From contig NZ_CP009506.1 of assembly GCF_000970085.1 (NCBI RefSeq), positions 2,666,001 to 2,730,000 on the forward strand: 64,000 nucleotides of DNA. The letters run 5' to 3'. Positions 17,558 to 26,336 of this stretch are shown in pieces. The translations under genes were made by a program, and so were the position numbers. The notes under the pieces are model-generated. The model saw only the letters and a list, made by a program, of their open reading frames with translations. It ran no database searches and was not told where the DNA came from. This stretch comes from Methanosarcina siciliae T4/M. Its GTDB lineage: Archaea; Halobacteriota; Methanosarcinia; Methanosarcinales; Methanosarcinaceae. Position 1 is the stretch's first letter. Each line of letters begins with the position of its first letter.

Positions 17558-17611
17558 AAAATTTAGAATATATTTAGATCATTACATACTCATCAAAATA
17601 ACTGATTAAGA

Positions 17612-17704
17612 ATAGAGTACACACAGAAACTCGGCAGAACTTATAACAAATTTGCCCAATGGCTTGCAATGCCCCAGGTTCCAGATTTATTTCTTGGAAA
17701 ATGA
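17612..17704 (+). pseudogene. C-terminal remnant paralogous to 20685-21076
   Basis: A 30-codon frame reads I-E-Y-T-Q-K-L-G-R-T-Y-N-K-F-A-Q-W-L and then M-P-Q-V-P before a stop. The same string, with D/H/S substitutions, ends the broken gene at 20685-21076. Upstream of it an in-frame stop appears at once. It is a leftover tail of an unknown protein family that existed in at least two copies here. Confidence 0.55.
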
Positions 17705-18178
17705 TTTCGTTTGAGTTTTCCTTCATCCCTTCATTACTTTCATCTATCCCATAGTTTCAATGTTCAGGGCTGCAAGAAATATCCTGAAAAAGTCTCCCTG
17801 AATTAATAAATTGGCTCCTTCCATGCGGCGGCTATTTTGCTTGATTTTTCTGATAGCAAAAGACTCTTTTTTTCGAAATCACTTTGAGAGAAGTTTATCC
17901 TTAAATATAGAATCGAATAAAATGAAAAAGCTTTTTGAGTTGAAATGTGATGAAAAAGTAAGAAAAATGAAAATTTCTCTGATAAATCAGGTGCGCAAAA
18001 AGGAAGATCGTTAATAAATGATAGGGTAATGCTGCTTATCAGAGCGGCTTGTGATAAAACCTTACAGGGCTTAAATTGTCCTTAATTGGATGACGCAAGT
18101 CTCCTTCGAATAAGCATTGCAGAGCATTACACTGTCCAAGAGGTGTATAAAAAATCATTTTTGTACTGGAGGTGTGGT

Positions 18179-19201
18179 ATGGCAGAAAATCAGTCATCTT
18201 ATACACATGCTTTTGACGAATGGAAAGAAGCCAGGGCGGTTATTTCCAGATTCGATGGATATCTGGACGGTCTGCGTAGATATGGTTTTGTCTTCATTGC
18301 TGCGTTGCTAGCCGCTAATTCTATTCAGGTTTACTTCAATTTCAATGATTTTACAAAATTCTTTTTGTCCTTAATAACTATCATATTTGTCATTGGTCTG
18401 TACCTTCTGGATACTTACTATCGAAGAATGGTAGAAGCGGCTTCGATCAGGGCAAGAATTCTCGAAACCGTTGTGTTGCTGGATATTGAGTTGGACGATA
18501 TTATTTCGGATAAATTTGAGAAAGAGAAATTGCAGAGTTATATTCAGAAAATTTATTACGGCTTTATTATAATAGCGGTAATAATTGGCGCAGGCGTTAT
18601 TTATGCAGATCAAAACACTTCCTCGAGCACGCTGGTAAATTCGAGCACTCAATCAACGACTTCAGAAAATTCAAATCCGCTATCCGCTACTCCAGAAAAT
18701 TCGAGTACGCAGTCAAGCACATCCGAAAATTCAAACACTATAACCACCACTTCAGTAATTTCGGGAACTTCGTTAATTACTATGTGGATTTATATTATTT
18801 TGCTAATCTTTTCCGGAATTTCGGGAATGTTTACCGTCAATTACTTTTCAACTAATTTGTCTTTGAAATTCCTGCACGGAAAAGAAGACTGGATTATTGA
18901 TAACTTTTCATGCCAGCAGGGAGATAAAGTAAGAATTACAATCACAAACCTCGCTGATACCGCTATCAATTTCAAAGTTGATTCAGTTGTTTGCGAAATA
19001 ATGGATAAAAAAGGTATTTTTCATCAGATAAAATCCGAAGCCGATATAACAATTCCTTCGGAGGGTAATTATTCCTGGTTGTGGGACACAAGCTCTTTTG
19101 AAGGGATATTTAAAATCTGTCCGCGTGAGAAAAAGATTCCATTGAGACGTTCAGTACTTGTTTGTGAGAAAACCGAGCCCCAGATAAACACTAAAGAATG
19201 A
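18179..19201 (+). CDS. Four-TM membrane protein with Ser/Thr-rich linker, unknown function
   Basis: A 340-residue protein; ATG 18179 follows GGAGGTG, so the longer frame from 18086 is not used. A helical N-terminus leads to two membrane segments (about 38-55 and 62-80), a cytoplasmic helix, a third segment (about 117-138), a loop of about 50 residues made of degenerate S-T-Q-S-T-T-S-E-N-S repeats, a fourth segment (about 195-217) and a C-terminal beta-rich domain of about 110 residues. The paired N-terminal segments with a following coiled helix resemble 2TM modules of predicted conflict systems, but I cannot assign a family. It lies next to the interrupted HD-TIR-HEPN gene. Confidence 0.75.
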   Translation: MAENQSSYTHAFDEWKEARAVISRFDGYLDGLRRYGFVFIAALLAANSIQVYFNFNDFTKFFLSLITIIFVIGLYLLDTYYRRMVEAASIRARILETVVLLDIELDDIISDKFEKEKLQSYIQKIYYGFIIIAVIIGAGVIYADQNTSSSTLVNSSTQSTTSENSNPLSATPENSSTQSSTSENSNTITTTSVISGTSLITMWIYIILLIFSGISGMFTVNYFSTNLSLKFLHGKEDWIIDNFSCQQGDKVRITITNLADTAINFKVDSVVCEIMDKKGIFHQIKSEADITIPSEGNYSWLWDTSSFEGIFKICPREKKIPLRRSVLVCEKTEPQINTKE

Positions 19202-19218
19202 AATTATTCAGGAATAAC

Positions 19219-19290
19219 ATCCTTTTGCTATCAGCAAAAAAGATATTAACGATCTCTTGCGAGCCCTTCTTTGCTGATAACAAAAAGGAT
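19219..19290. terminator. Long imperfect stem-loop between convergent genes
   Basis: The 24-25 base arms at 19219-19242 and 19266-19290 are complementary except for a few positions (ATCCTTTTGCTATCAGCAAA against TTTGCTGATAACAAAAAGGAT), with a loop of about 23 bases. It fills the gap between the membrane-protein gene and serC, which converge. A two-way terminator is the simplest reading; a small MITE-like insertion is possible. Confidence 0.55.
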
Positions 19291-19294
19291 TTAA

Positions 19295-20407
19295 TTATTT
19301 AACCAGATTGTAAGCCCATTCGATCCATTCACAGAGGCATTCTAAATCCTCTTTCTCGATGGTAGCACCGCACCAGATGCGCAAACCCGAAGGAGCATCA
19401 CGGTAAGAACCGATGTCATAAGCAACTTTTTCATTCTCAAGCGTTTTAATCAGTTCTTTAAGCTTTTCGTCGGGTAAATCAACTTTAAAGCAGACACTGG
19501 TGCTGGATCTTATCTCTTTTGTTTCCGCTAAGAAATGGATCCAGTTGTTTTTAGCAACAAATTCCTCGAAGACCGCCAGATTTTCATTTGTTCTCCGGAT
19601 AAGTTGTTTAAGCCCTCCGACAGACTCTGCCCATTTCATTGTTGCCAGCCAATCTTCATTAGCCAGCATGGAGGGGGTGTTAATAGTAGAGCCTGCAAAA
19701 ATATCCTTATTCAGTTTACCACCTTTGGTCAGTCGGAAAATCTTGGGCAATGGCCAGGCAGGAGTATAGCTTTCTAAGCGCTGAACAGCCCGCGGGGATA
19801 AAATCAGCATTCCGTGTGCACCTTCCCCACCTAAAACCTTCTGCCATGAGAAGGTAATGACATCCAATTTATGGTAGGGTACATCCATAGCAAATATAGC
19901 AGAGGTGGCATCGCAAAGCGTGAGCCCTTCCCGGTTATCAGGAATCCAGTCGCCGTTGGGCACTTTGACTCCGCTAGTAGTCCCATTCCAGACAAAGACG
20001 ACATCATTCTTGAAATCGACCTGCTTTAAATCTGGTAATTTCCCGTATTCTGCCTCAAAAACTCGGGTATCTTTTAATTTTAACTGTTTAGTGATGTCGG
20101 TTTCCCATCCTTTACTGAAAGATTCCCAAACCAGAACATCGACCCCGCGGCACCCCAGCATGGACCACAAGCACATTTCAAAAGCGCCTGTATCGGAAGC
20201 CGGTACAATACCTACGAGATAATCATCAGGAAGTCCAAGCATATCTCTTGTTCTTTTAATTGCTTCAGCTAATTTTTCCTTGCCAGGTTTGCTCCGGTGT
20301 GACCGGCCAAAAGGTGTATCCTTCAGCTCTTCAACAGAATAACCTGGATGTTTGGCACAGGGTCCAGAAGAAAAACAAGGATTATTAGGAACTCGTGTTG
20401 GTTTCAT
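19295..20407 (-). CDS. serC: Phosphoserine aminotransferase
   Basis: A 370-residue fold-type I PLP enzyme of the archaeal/proteobacterial SerC branch. It converts 3-phosphohydroxypyruvate and glutamate to phosphoserine in serine synthesis. Visible features are the start N-P-C-F-S-S-G-P-C-A-K-H-P-G, H-R-S-K-P-G, W-N-G-T-T-S-G-V, D-A-T-S-A-I-F-A-M-D and the lysine motif S-W-Q-K-V-L-G-G-E-G-A-H-G that forms the Schiff base. ATG 20407 has an AAAGGA site and the conserved start; the longer frame to 20566 runs through a dispersed repeat and is not coding. It is monocistronic; cytosolic. Confidence 0.93.
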   Translation of the reverse strand: MKPTRVPNNPCFSSGPCAKHPGYSVEELKDTPFGRSHRSKPGKEKLAEAIKRTRDMLGLPDDYLVGIVPASDTGAFEMCLWSMLGCRGVDVLVWESFSKGWETDITKQLKLKDTRVFEAEYGKLPDLKQVDFKNDVVFVWNGTTSGVKVPNGDWIPDNREGLTLCDATSAIFAMDVPYHKLDVITFSWQKVLGGEGAHGMLILSPRAVQRLESYTPAWPLPKIFRLTKGGKLNKDIFAGSTINTPSMLANEDWLATMKWAESVGGLKQLIRRTNENLAVFEEFVAKNNWIHFLAETKEIRSSTSVCFKVDLPDEKLKELIKTLENEKVAYDIGSYRDAPSGLRIWCGATIEKEDLECLCEWIEWAYNLVK

Positions 20408-20519
20408 TTTATCTTTTCCTTTTTCGGTACTGTTATGTCTTAGGGGGATAAGAAATTTTCCAGTTGCAGGCGAACATGTAATTATAGCCATCCCCGAAGA
20501 CTTAACAGTGTACCTTTTA

Positions 20520-20570
20520 TTTATTACAATAGGAGCGCGGAGGGTCACTAATACCCCGCCCTTCACAGGC
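20520..20570 (-). repeat. IS200/IS605-end-like repeat (copy 1)
   Basis: On the minus strand this reads GCCTGTGAAGGGCGGG, then GACCCTCCGCGCTCC and TGTAATAAA, about 80% identical to 57147-57197. GC-rich hairpin ends of this kind fit the right end of an IS200/IS605-type element. No transposase is present. It lies just upstream of serC. Confidence 0.45.
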
Positions 20571-20684
20571 TGTCCGACAATTACTGTTAGTAATGAAATA
20601 AAATCATTTCTTGTAGATTGAAACTTTTTTATGAGATTTGTTTTCTATTCCCTATTACTCAAATCTTAAAGTGAAAAGTTCTAT

Positions 20685-21076
20685 TTGTTTCCATTTTCCC
20701 ATCCAATGATCTCGTTTTTATTTAAGCAAATCCATATTTTCTTAAGGTTAACCGCAATAAACCCTAAAATACAGGCCGAACTCGATGATTTAAGAAGGGA
20801 AATTGAAGACTCAGATCCAAAACTTTATGAAGAAATGGATAAGATTCAGGACAATTTGGATGAGGTGAGTTCAAATAGTGAAAAAGAAAAACTGAATACA
20901 CCTCTAAATAAGTTAGGTCGTTTCCTTAAAGATTGGATGATCCTAATTCTAATTTTAGCAAGATTATTAAAGGGACTCAAAAAGGCATAGAATATACACA
21001 AAAGCTTGACAGAACCCATAACAAATTTGCCCAATGGCTTTCAATGCCTCAGGTTCCTTTCAAATATACCTGCTGA
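20685..21076 (+). pseudogene. Fragment of an unknown Methanosarcina-type protein, frameshifted
   Basis: An acidic helical stretch (E-L-D-D-L-R-R-E-I-E-D through E-K-L-N-T-P-L-N-K-L) runs in one frame to about 20930. After L-K-D the sensible reading moves to another frame: D-D-P-N-S-N-F-S-K-I-I-K-G-T-Q-K-G-I-E-Y-T, ending at TGA 21074 with N-K-F-A-Q-W-L..M-P-Q-V-P. The unshifted frame instead gives an odd I-L-I-L-I-L tail. The same tail occurs at 17612-17704. The N-terminus is not identifiable. It is a decayed gene of unknown family. Confidence 0.55.
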
Positions 21077-21309
21077 AAAACTTTAATAATTTGGAATACT
21101 ATATATAAAAATACTGGCGGTGTGGAGTCCGGAAAGTGGGAAAAGAAAGCAAAACGGTATGAAATGATTTTCTCAGTGATAACCTTGTTTTCTTGGAGAT
21201 TCCACCAAAAACGTTTAGCAAGCATTAGCGGCTGTAGATATTGATTTAGTAGGCAGGGCTGCAAAAAAAGCAGTACATATGAATAGTTAGTAGTGTCGGA
21301 AGTGATTCT

Positions 21310-23886
21310 TTGACAGCTAAAAGAACAGTATCAATAGAAAAGCCCTTAATCGCACTTGAAGACGTGGATCCTGCGGACGAAAAAAAGATCCTTGAGTTTT
21401 TGAATACCGTTGAGACCGCAGAGGAGATTGCAAAGACCGTAGAATTTCCCGATGAACCCGATATCGGGATAAAAGTTGCTGAAAAAATACTTGCAAAAAA
21501 AAATAAGATCGGAAGTTTCAGTAATCTCAAAGAAGTTATGAATGTTAAGGGAGTGGGTCCAAAGAGGTTCACTGAGCTGGTATCCGCCGTTTCAGGCAAA
21601 TATGAGGTCGCTGAGACGGAGAGGACTTACTTTAAGTACCTGACCGCAATAAACCCCAATTATTTCGGGAACCTGAAAGAAAGTTCATTTAAAGCTGTAA
21701 AGATGATGACAAATAAGACCACCTATGAAGAACTGAAATGTATGGGTTTTAACTCCAGGTTCGAACGGGTGGAGGCTGTAATACATATCAAAAAATCTTC
21801 GGGTTACGGCGGAAATCTCTGTTCCGGCGGGACCCCCGAATATATCCGCTTCTATGTGGACTGGGACGATACGGACACATGGGAAGACCTCGGGGTGGCC
21901 AGCTTCAAGGCTTACAATATACCCGGCGACAAACCCCTGGAATATGCTGTAAGCATCCCTCTTGATGCGAAGAAAAAGTGGTGCATAAAAGAAAACCTTC
22001 CGAAAGTACGGGCAATCCTGTCCTGGAACACCGCTCCTCCTGCTGACACCCCGGATTTTGTACCGGTATGGGGGAACTCGCTCGATGCATATATCCAGAT
22101 AGATGCCCTCAGGTTTCTTCTCATAAAAGATATTCTTGAACTGGAAGCGGTCAGCATTCCGGAGAATATCCTGGAGCTTGTGGACCTCGAGAAAGAAATT
22201 ACTCTCAAGGAACCCGAAAAGTTGAGTCTGCCAAAACTTATCCAGGTATACAAAGACAAAGAAGTACCTGCGCACAGGTTCGGATTTTCACAGATCAAGA
22301 ACCTGCTCGGCAAGGATACGCTTTCCCTCGGGCAAAAGGTTGCGGAAAAATCCGGCAAAAATATCATTGCTGCCAGTGCCGTATCCCTGCACGATACCCT
22401 GATCGATGCAGGGTTTGAGCTTTCTGCAGTACCCGGCATCATTGAGGGACTCGTTCCGATATCCTCAGGGGACACGACATACGAGGAGCTGAAATGCATC
22501 GGCCTGAACACGAACCTGGAAGAGCTAGCCGGTGTAATCGAACTCAAGAAGTCAAGCGGCTATTCCGGAGGCCTGTGCACCGCCGGAAGTGAGGAGTATG
22601 TGGCGTTCTGGGCAGACTGGGGAGACGGAGCCGGCTGGACATATGTGGGAACCTCAGTGGTGAACGTTCACGACATCAAAAATACCCCTTCGGGGGGACT
22701 GCAGTACTCCGTATTTTTGCCCGTGAACCTCACAGGCCGCCGCAAACCCTGTAGTGAGGGAGCAAAAATCGTTAAGGTCCGGGCGATCCTTTCCTGGGAA
22801 GTGGCACCACCTGCATGGGACCCGAACTATATTCCCAGATGGGGCAACCGAAGGGATACGCTTATACTTATACCCCCGGGCCCGACCGTCGAGGAAGGGG
22901 ACCACACGCCTTACATCTCGGTTATCGGCAACATGGGGATCGATGACATCGACAGCTCAACAGGGCTTGCTACCGGTACCGGGATAATGGCTGCTTTCAC
23001 CGCAAACGAAAGCCCGTTCGGTGGGGTGGTGACCATCTGCGGACATATTGCATTCCCGCCAAATACCTTCACGGGAAGCGGGACGAGCGCAATGCCCCTC
23101 AAGTACAGGGTGTTCGTACGCCGCAGCCTTCCGGGCGAACCCTGGCAGCAGCTGACCAATTCCTTCAACGTCAAACTCGTAGACCAGGTGGGTTCCAGTT
23201 TCACCGCCCCCTATAACCACACACAGAAGCTTGATTCTGACGGGTATTACACATATCTTGAGGACCTGGAAGGCAGCGAAAGGCGTTTCGTGGAAGGCTT
23301 TGTACTGGCAAAGTGGATTACGAGCGCTCCCATGGACGGGTTGTGGGAGATTTGTATGGAAGCTTTCGACCCCGTGACATTGACAACATATCCGGCACTG
23401 AATGTGGATGGGACTGACCAGATCATAAGGGTTCTGATCGATAATACATGGCCGACACCTGACCTGAGCATTACCGGGTACACCCGGGACGGAGTTACAA
23501 ACCCGGCAGAGGGATGCGGAGCTTTCAGACAGGGAGATATCATCCATGGAACCTACGGTATGAAAAACAACTATATCCGCAGCTTCTACCTCAGGGCCGA
23601 ACCTTTGGGTCCGGCGGATGGCGGCGAGTTATGTATCCAGCCAGGCACCACCCCCTGCACGGCAAGCTCGAGCTGGAGCACCCCTCCTTCGGTAACCCGG
23701 GCTTATCCGTCTCCTGTCGTCTCCACCACCGGAGAAGAAGGTGTATGGTCACTGAAGACCGAAAAGATGGACCCCTGCGGTTACATCATGAGGTTGCACG
23801 GGTCTGACAGAACCATCGTCAACAGCGGCTCCATCGGGCATTACAGCGGAAAAAGCGTTGGGTTCTGCCTGTTGAAAAAAAGCTGA
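21310..23886 (+). CDS. HhH protein with duplicated beta-rich domain, unknown function
   Basis: An 858-residue protein starting at TTG 21310 with CGGAAGTG upstream. Residues 25-90 carry a ComEA-like helix-hairpin-helix pair (F-L-N-T-V-E-T-A-E-E-I and V-M-N-V-K-G-V-G-P-K-R-F). A domain of about 135 residues occurs twice (about 138-275 and 393-520), each starting T-T-Y-E-E-L-K-C-x-G and holding K-K-S-S-G-Y, L-C-x-x-G, V-R-A-I-L-S-W and P-x-W-G-N. The final 330 residues are rich in Gly, Thr and Pro, beta-type, with C-x(n)-C pairs; no signal peptide or membrane helix. GC content is well above that of its neighbours, suggesting a different origin. I cannot name the repeated domain. Confidence 0.8.
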   Translation: MTAKRTVSIEKPLIALEDVDPADEKKILEFLNTVETAEEIAKTVEFPDEPDIGIKVAEKILAKKNKIGSFSNLKEVMNVKGVGPKRFTELVSAVSGKYEVAETERTYFKYLTAINPNYFGNLKESSFKAVKMMTNKTTYEELKCMGFNSRFERVEAVIHIKKSSGYGGNLCSGGTPEYIRFYVDWDDTDTWEDLGVASFKAYNIPGDKPLEYAVSIPLDAKKKWCIKENLPKVRAILSWNTAPPADTPDFVPVWGNSLDAYIQIDALRFLLIKDILELEAVSIPENILELVDLEKEITLKEPEKLSLPKLIQVYKDKEVPAHRFGFSQIKNLLGKDTLSLGQKVAEKSGKNIIAASAVSLHDTLIDAGFELSAVPGIIEGLVPISSGDTTYEELKCIGLNTNLEELAGVIELKKSSGYSGGLCTAGSEEYVAFWADWGDGAGWTYVGTSVVNVHDIKNTPSGGLQYSVFLPVNLTGRRKPCSEGAKIVKVRAILSWEVAPPAWDPNYIPRWGNRRDTLILIPPGPTVEEGDHTPYISVIGNMGIDDIDSSTGLATGTGIMAAFTANESPFGGVVTICGHIAFPPNTFTGSGTSAMPLKYRVFVRRSLPGEPWQQLTNSFNVKLVDQVGSSFTAPYNHTQKLDSDGYYTYLEDLEGSERRFVEGFVLAKWITSAPMDGLWEICMEAFDPVTLTTYPALNVDGTDQIIRVLIDNTWPTPDLSITGYTRDGVTNPAEGCGAFRQGDIIHGTYGMKNNYIRSFYLRAEPLGPADGGELCIQPGTTPCTASSSWSTPPSVTRAYPSPVVSTTGEEGVWSLKTEKMDPCGYIMRLHGSDRTIVNSGSIGHYSGKSVGFCLLKKS

Positions 23887-24027
23887 AGGAGAACCGGGAA
23901 TAAAAGGGTTTAAAGGCCCCTTCATTTACTTTTTTCCATTTTTCTGCATAGGTAAGGATTCCAGGCCCTCATCACCTGCTTATGGGCGGCCTTTCCGATA
24001 AAACAAAAATAATGGATCAGATTGAAA
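23887..24027. other. Short convergent gap
   Basis: It lies between the HhH gene and the oppositely oriented trypco2-like gene. A weak GGGTTTAAAGGCCCC hairpin near 23908 followed by T-rich sequence could end the HhH transcript. Confidence 0.3.
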
Positions 24028-24522
24028 TTAATTAGTACTGGTTAAATATAACTTTAAATTGTTTGTTGTCTCAATTTTCTTTTCTCCTTTAGCGACCAGG
24101 GAGATTTCACCGGCAGCATTTACTACAAAATTGAGTTCAACGGAAGCTTTCTGAAGCTTAAACCTGGGAACTTCTATAAGTGCGTTTTTTATCCCCTGTT
24201 CTATTCCCATAATTAAATCTACTAAATTATCTTCGATCTCCATATCCCTGAAAAGACGGGTATCATCGACAGGAATCAGGGTAAGTTCTATTGTATGGGT
24301 TTCTTCTTTTGAGATGCTTCCTCCAAGCCCGAGATCCAGATCCACAACCGGTACTTTTAGCTCAAGGCCGCCTTCCTTACTATTGAAGGTTTTTAGTTTC
24401 AAATCCAGCTTTTCAACTTTAACTCCAATCTCGGATCTATACGATCGCTGTTCGACTTCCCGGATTGCCTTTTTTACTTTGGTTATTATTTTGTCGATTT
24501 GAACTCCCATATCTTCGGCCAT
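24028..24522 (-). CDS. Trypco2-like (trypsin-co-occurring domain) protein
   Basis: A 164-residue protein; ATG 24522 follows AGAGGTGT. The N-terminal 70 residues are charged with beta-rich repeats (V-E-K-L-D-L-K-L, L-E-L-K-V-P-V-V). The C-terminal part has the pattern L-V-D-L-I-x-G-I-E-x-G-I-K-N-A-L, then F-K-L-Q-K-A-S-V-E-L-N-F-V-V-N and a final V-A-K-G-E-K-K, which matches the trypco2 layout: a helix, then a long beta hairpin. In comparative studies such domains sit beside peptidase modules in conflict loci. Here it follows the subtilase-like gene by 54 bases on the same strand, so an operon is likely. Family call is by pattern only. Confidence 0.6.
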   Translation of the reverse strand: MAEDMGVQIDKIITKVKKAIREVEQRSYRSEIGVKVEKLDLKLKTFNSKEGGLELKVPVVDLDLGLGGSISKEETHTIELTLIPVDDTRLFRDMEIEDNLVDLIMGIEQGIKNALIEVPRFKLQKASVELNFVVNAAGEISLVAKGEKKIETTNNLKLYLTSTN

Positions 24523-24576
24523 TATAACACCTCTTTTTTCTGTTCTTCTCTTCACTGCTCTTCAGTTCTTTATACT

Positions 24577-25971
24577 CTACAGTTCTTCACTGCTCTTCAG
24601 TTTTCCTGTGACCCGGATTTTTTCATTTAATGCTTTGTTGCAGGCAGGATCGATTGCTATTGCTTTATCGAAAAATTCTATTGATTCTTCATATCTGCCA
24701 AGCCTGGAAAGTGCCAGCCCTTTATTGAACCAGGCATCAACCATTGAGGGGTTGAGTTCTGTTGCTACCTCAAAATATTTTATCGAATCTTCATATTTTT
24801 CCTCTATTGCCGAAATTACGCCTCGGTTGTTCCGGGCTTTGGCGTTAAGAGGGTCAATCCAGATGGCTTTATCATAGCAGTTTGCAGCTTCGTCATATCT
24901 ACTGGCCCGCTCATAGTAGACACCCATGTTATACCAGTCATCAGATATTGAATTTGAAAATTCGGTTAGTTTCATCCCTGTCAAACCAGCATTATCTACA
25001 AGCTTCAGGACTTCATCAAAACACTCGATCGCTTTATCATTTTGAGTAATGGCCAGTAGGGTAATTCCCTTCAAGTACCATGTCTCTACATCAGATTGTT
25101 TGATTGCCAGGGCTTTATCAAAGGACTGTACGGCATCATTATATTTTTTTAAGCCGTACAGGCAGAGAGCTTGATATTTCCAGAGCTGGTGATCCTCAGG
25201 GTGAAGGTCAACTGCCTGCTTAAATAAAGTCAAAGCCTGCTCATACATACCCATTTTAAGATGAGCATAACCTTCAAACAAAAAAGTTGGAACAAGAATC
25301 GGGCTAAAAGGAGAATAAACAGTAGGGTGAACATCTTTTGGATATACTGGATTTCCGGACAGGCCGACTACGATTATCGATTCATGACAATCTGCCGGAA
25401 AATTTGCTCCGGCTGCAACAAGGACTGAGATTCTATTTTCAATTGCTCGATTGATAGCTTTGCATACATTTTTTACGGCTTCCGAACATCCGGAATATTT
25501 GCTGATGTCTTCCTTTCTTTTTTCCATACCAACCGAGAGATTAATTATTCTCGCCCCGCTGTCTATTGCCCAGTTTACGCCCCGTGCAATTCTATTTATA
25601 TATTCGGATAAAGGCACATCATCATTTTCATAGACCTTGCCAATCAAAATTGATGCATCAGGGACTGTCATTGCAAGATTCAAAGCAACTGCAGTGCCAT
25701 GTCCTTCTCTGTCCTGAGGCCCATGACCTGTAAAATCTTCAATTGCGCCCATCCGGTCTTTTAAATATGGGTGATCAGAGAGAACTCCACTGTCCAGGAT
25801 AGCACATTTTGTGTTTTTACCCGTATAAGCTGACTGATGGAGTTTGTTCACATCATCATTTCCCTGAAAAATTGGAACATAATAAATGTCTTTTTTCTCG
25901 TCAAAAATATCGCTAATTTTTAGCTCGTGAGCTCCAAAAAGCCTTACTCGGGGAACATTCTGTTCAGGCAT
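24577..25971 (-). CDS. Subtilase-like domain lacking the catalytic serine, fused to TPR repeats
   Basis: A 464-residue protein. Residues 45-215 are an S8 subtilase core with Asp60 (A-I-L-D-S-G), His91 (E-G-H-G-T-A-V-A) and the oxyanion Asn190 (A-A-G-A-N-F). In subtilases the serine motif G-T-S-x-A lies about 65 residues after this Asn; here the chain turns into TPR helices at about residue 232 and no such motif exists anywhere. Seven or so TPR units fill 232-455 (repeated W-Y-x-x-G and A-x-x-x-F-D-K-A-L/I patterns). No signal peptide, so cytosolic. It is either a pseudo-protease that binds a partner or a deletion product in which the TPR part has joined early. It precedes the trypco2-like gene in one unit. 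Confidence 0.85.
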   Translation of the reverse strand: MPEQNVPRVRLFGAHELKISDIFDEKKDIYYVPIFQGNDDVNKLHQSAYTGKNTKCAILDSGVLSDHPYLKDRMGAIEDFTGHGPQDREGHGTAVALNLAMTVPDASILIGKVYENDDVPLSEYINRIARGVNWAIDSGARIINLSVGMEKRKEDISKYSGCSEAVKNVCKAINRAIENRISVLVAAGANFPADCHESIIVVGLSGNPVYPKDVHPTVYSPFSPILVPTFLFEGYAHLKMGMYEQALTLFKQAVDLHPEDHQLWKYQALCLYGLKKYNDAVQSFDKALAIKQSDVETWYLKGITLLAITQNDKAIECFDEVLKLVDNAGLTGMKLTEFSNSISDDWYNMGVYYERASRYDEAANCYDKAIWIDPLNAKARNNRGVISAIEEKYEDSIKYFEVATELNPSMVDAWFNKGLALSRLGRYEESIEFFDKAIAIDPACNKALNEKIRVTGKLKSSEEL

Positions 25972-26336
25972 AAATTCTCCACCTCGCGCCTCTATGTAAA
26001 AAACTCGAAGATATCTTATAAATCTGTCTAAATTTTACATACAGCAAAGTATTTGAAATTGAAGCAAAATCGAGAGATAACGCTTCTTTATTTCTGAGTA
26101 ATAAACAATTCAAAGACGAGATTACTGTTGAAAACAAGGGCTCGAATCTATTCCTTAATTGACAAAAATTCCACTTTCCGATTATTTTCACCGAAACACA
26201 ACTTTTTCAAGTATGAAACCCTCCAGGGCTGACCAGCAGATAGTGTTAATCAACAATTTTGTAGATGGTGTACTGAACTTTAAGATATTTTAATTTGACA
26301 TCACTTATTTTAGGTCATAATCGTTTCAAGGAACCA
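25972..26336. other. Divergent promoter region
   Basis: It separates the subtilase-TPR gene and the acyltransferase gene, which point away from each other. A TTTATAAG box on the minus strand (about 26008-26016) is placed about 40 bases before the subtilase start. No gene is visible. Confidence 0.4.

Larger units (their letters stand above)
17315..18178. other. Gene-poor stretch with decayed fragments
   Basis: It contains the second copy of the IS-end-like repeat (17537-17557) and a 30-codon remnant at 17612-17704 (separate entry). A 67-codon frame at 17811-18014 has no ribosome site and no recognisable features, so I leave it uncalled. The GGAGGTG site at the right end belongs to the gene at 18179. 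Confidence 0.45.

Noticed and set aside
17811..18014. 67-codon frame after the HD-TIR-HEPN remnant
   Set aside because: No ribosome site and no domain; composition fits AT-rich non-coding DNA.
21912..23547. Long minus-strand frames (211 and 196 codons) opposite the HhH gene
   Set aside because: High GC makes stop codons rare on the opposite strand; composition is Ser/Arg-rich and not protein-like.
26120..26160. GGGCTCGAATCTATTCC as a tRNA T-arm
   Set aside because: No acceptor stem, anticodon arm or D-arm can be folded around it.
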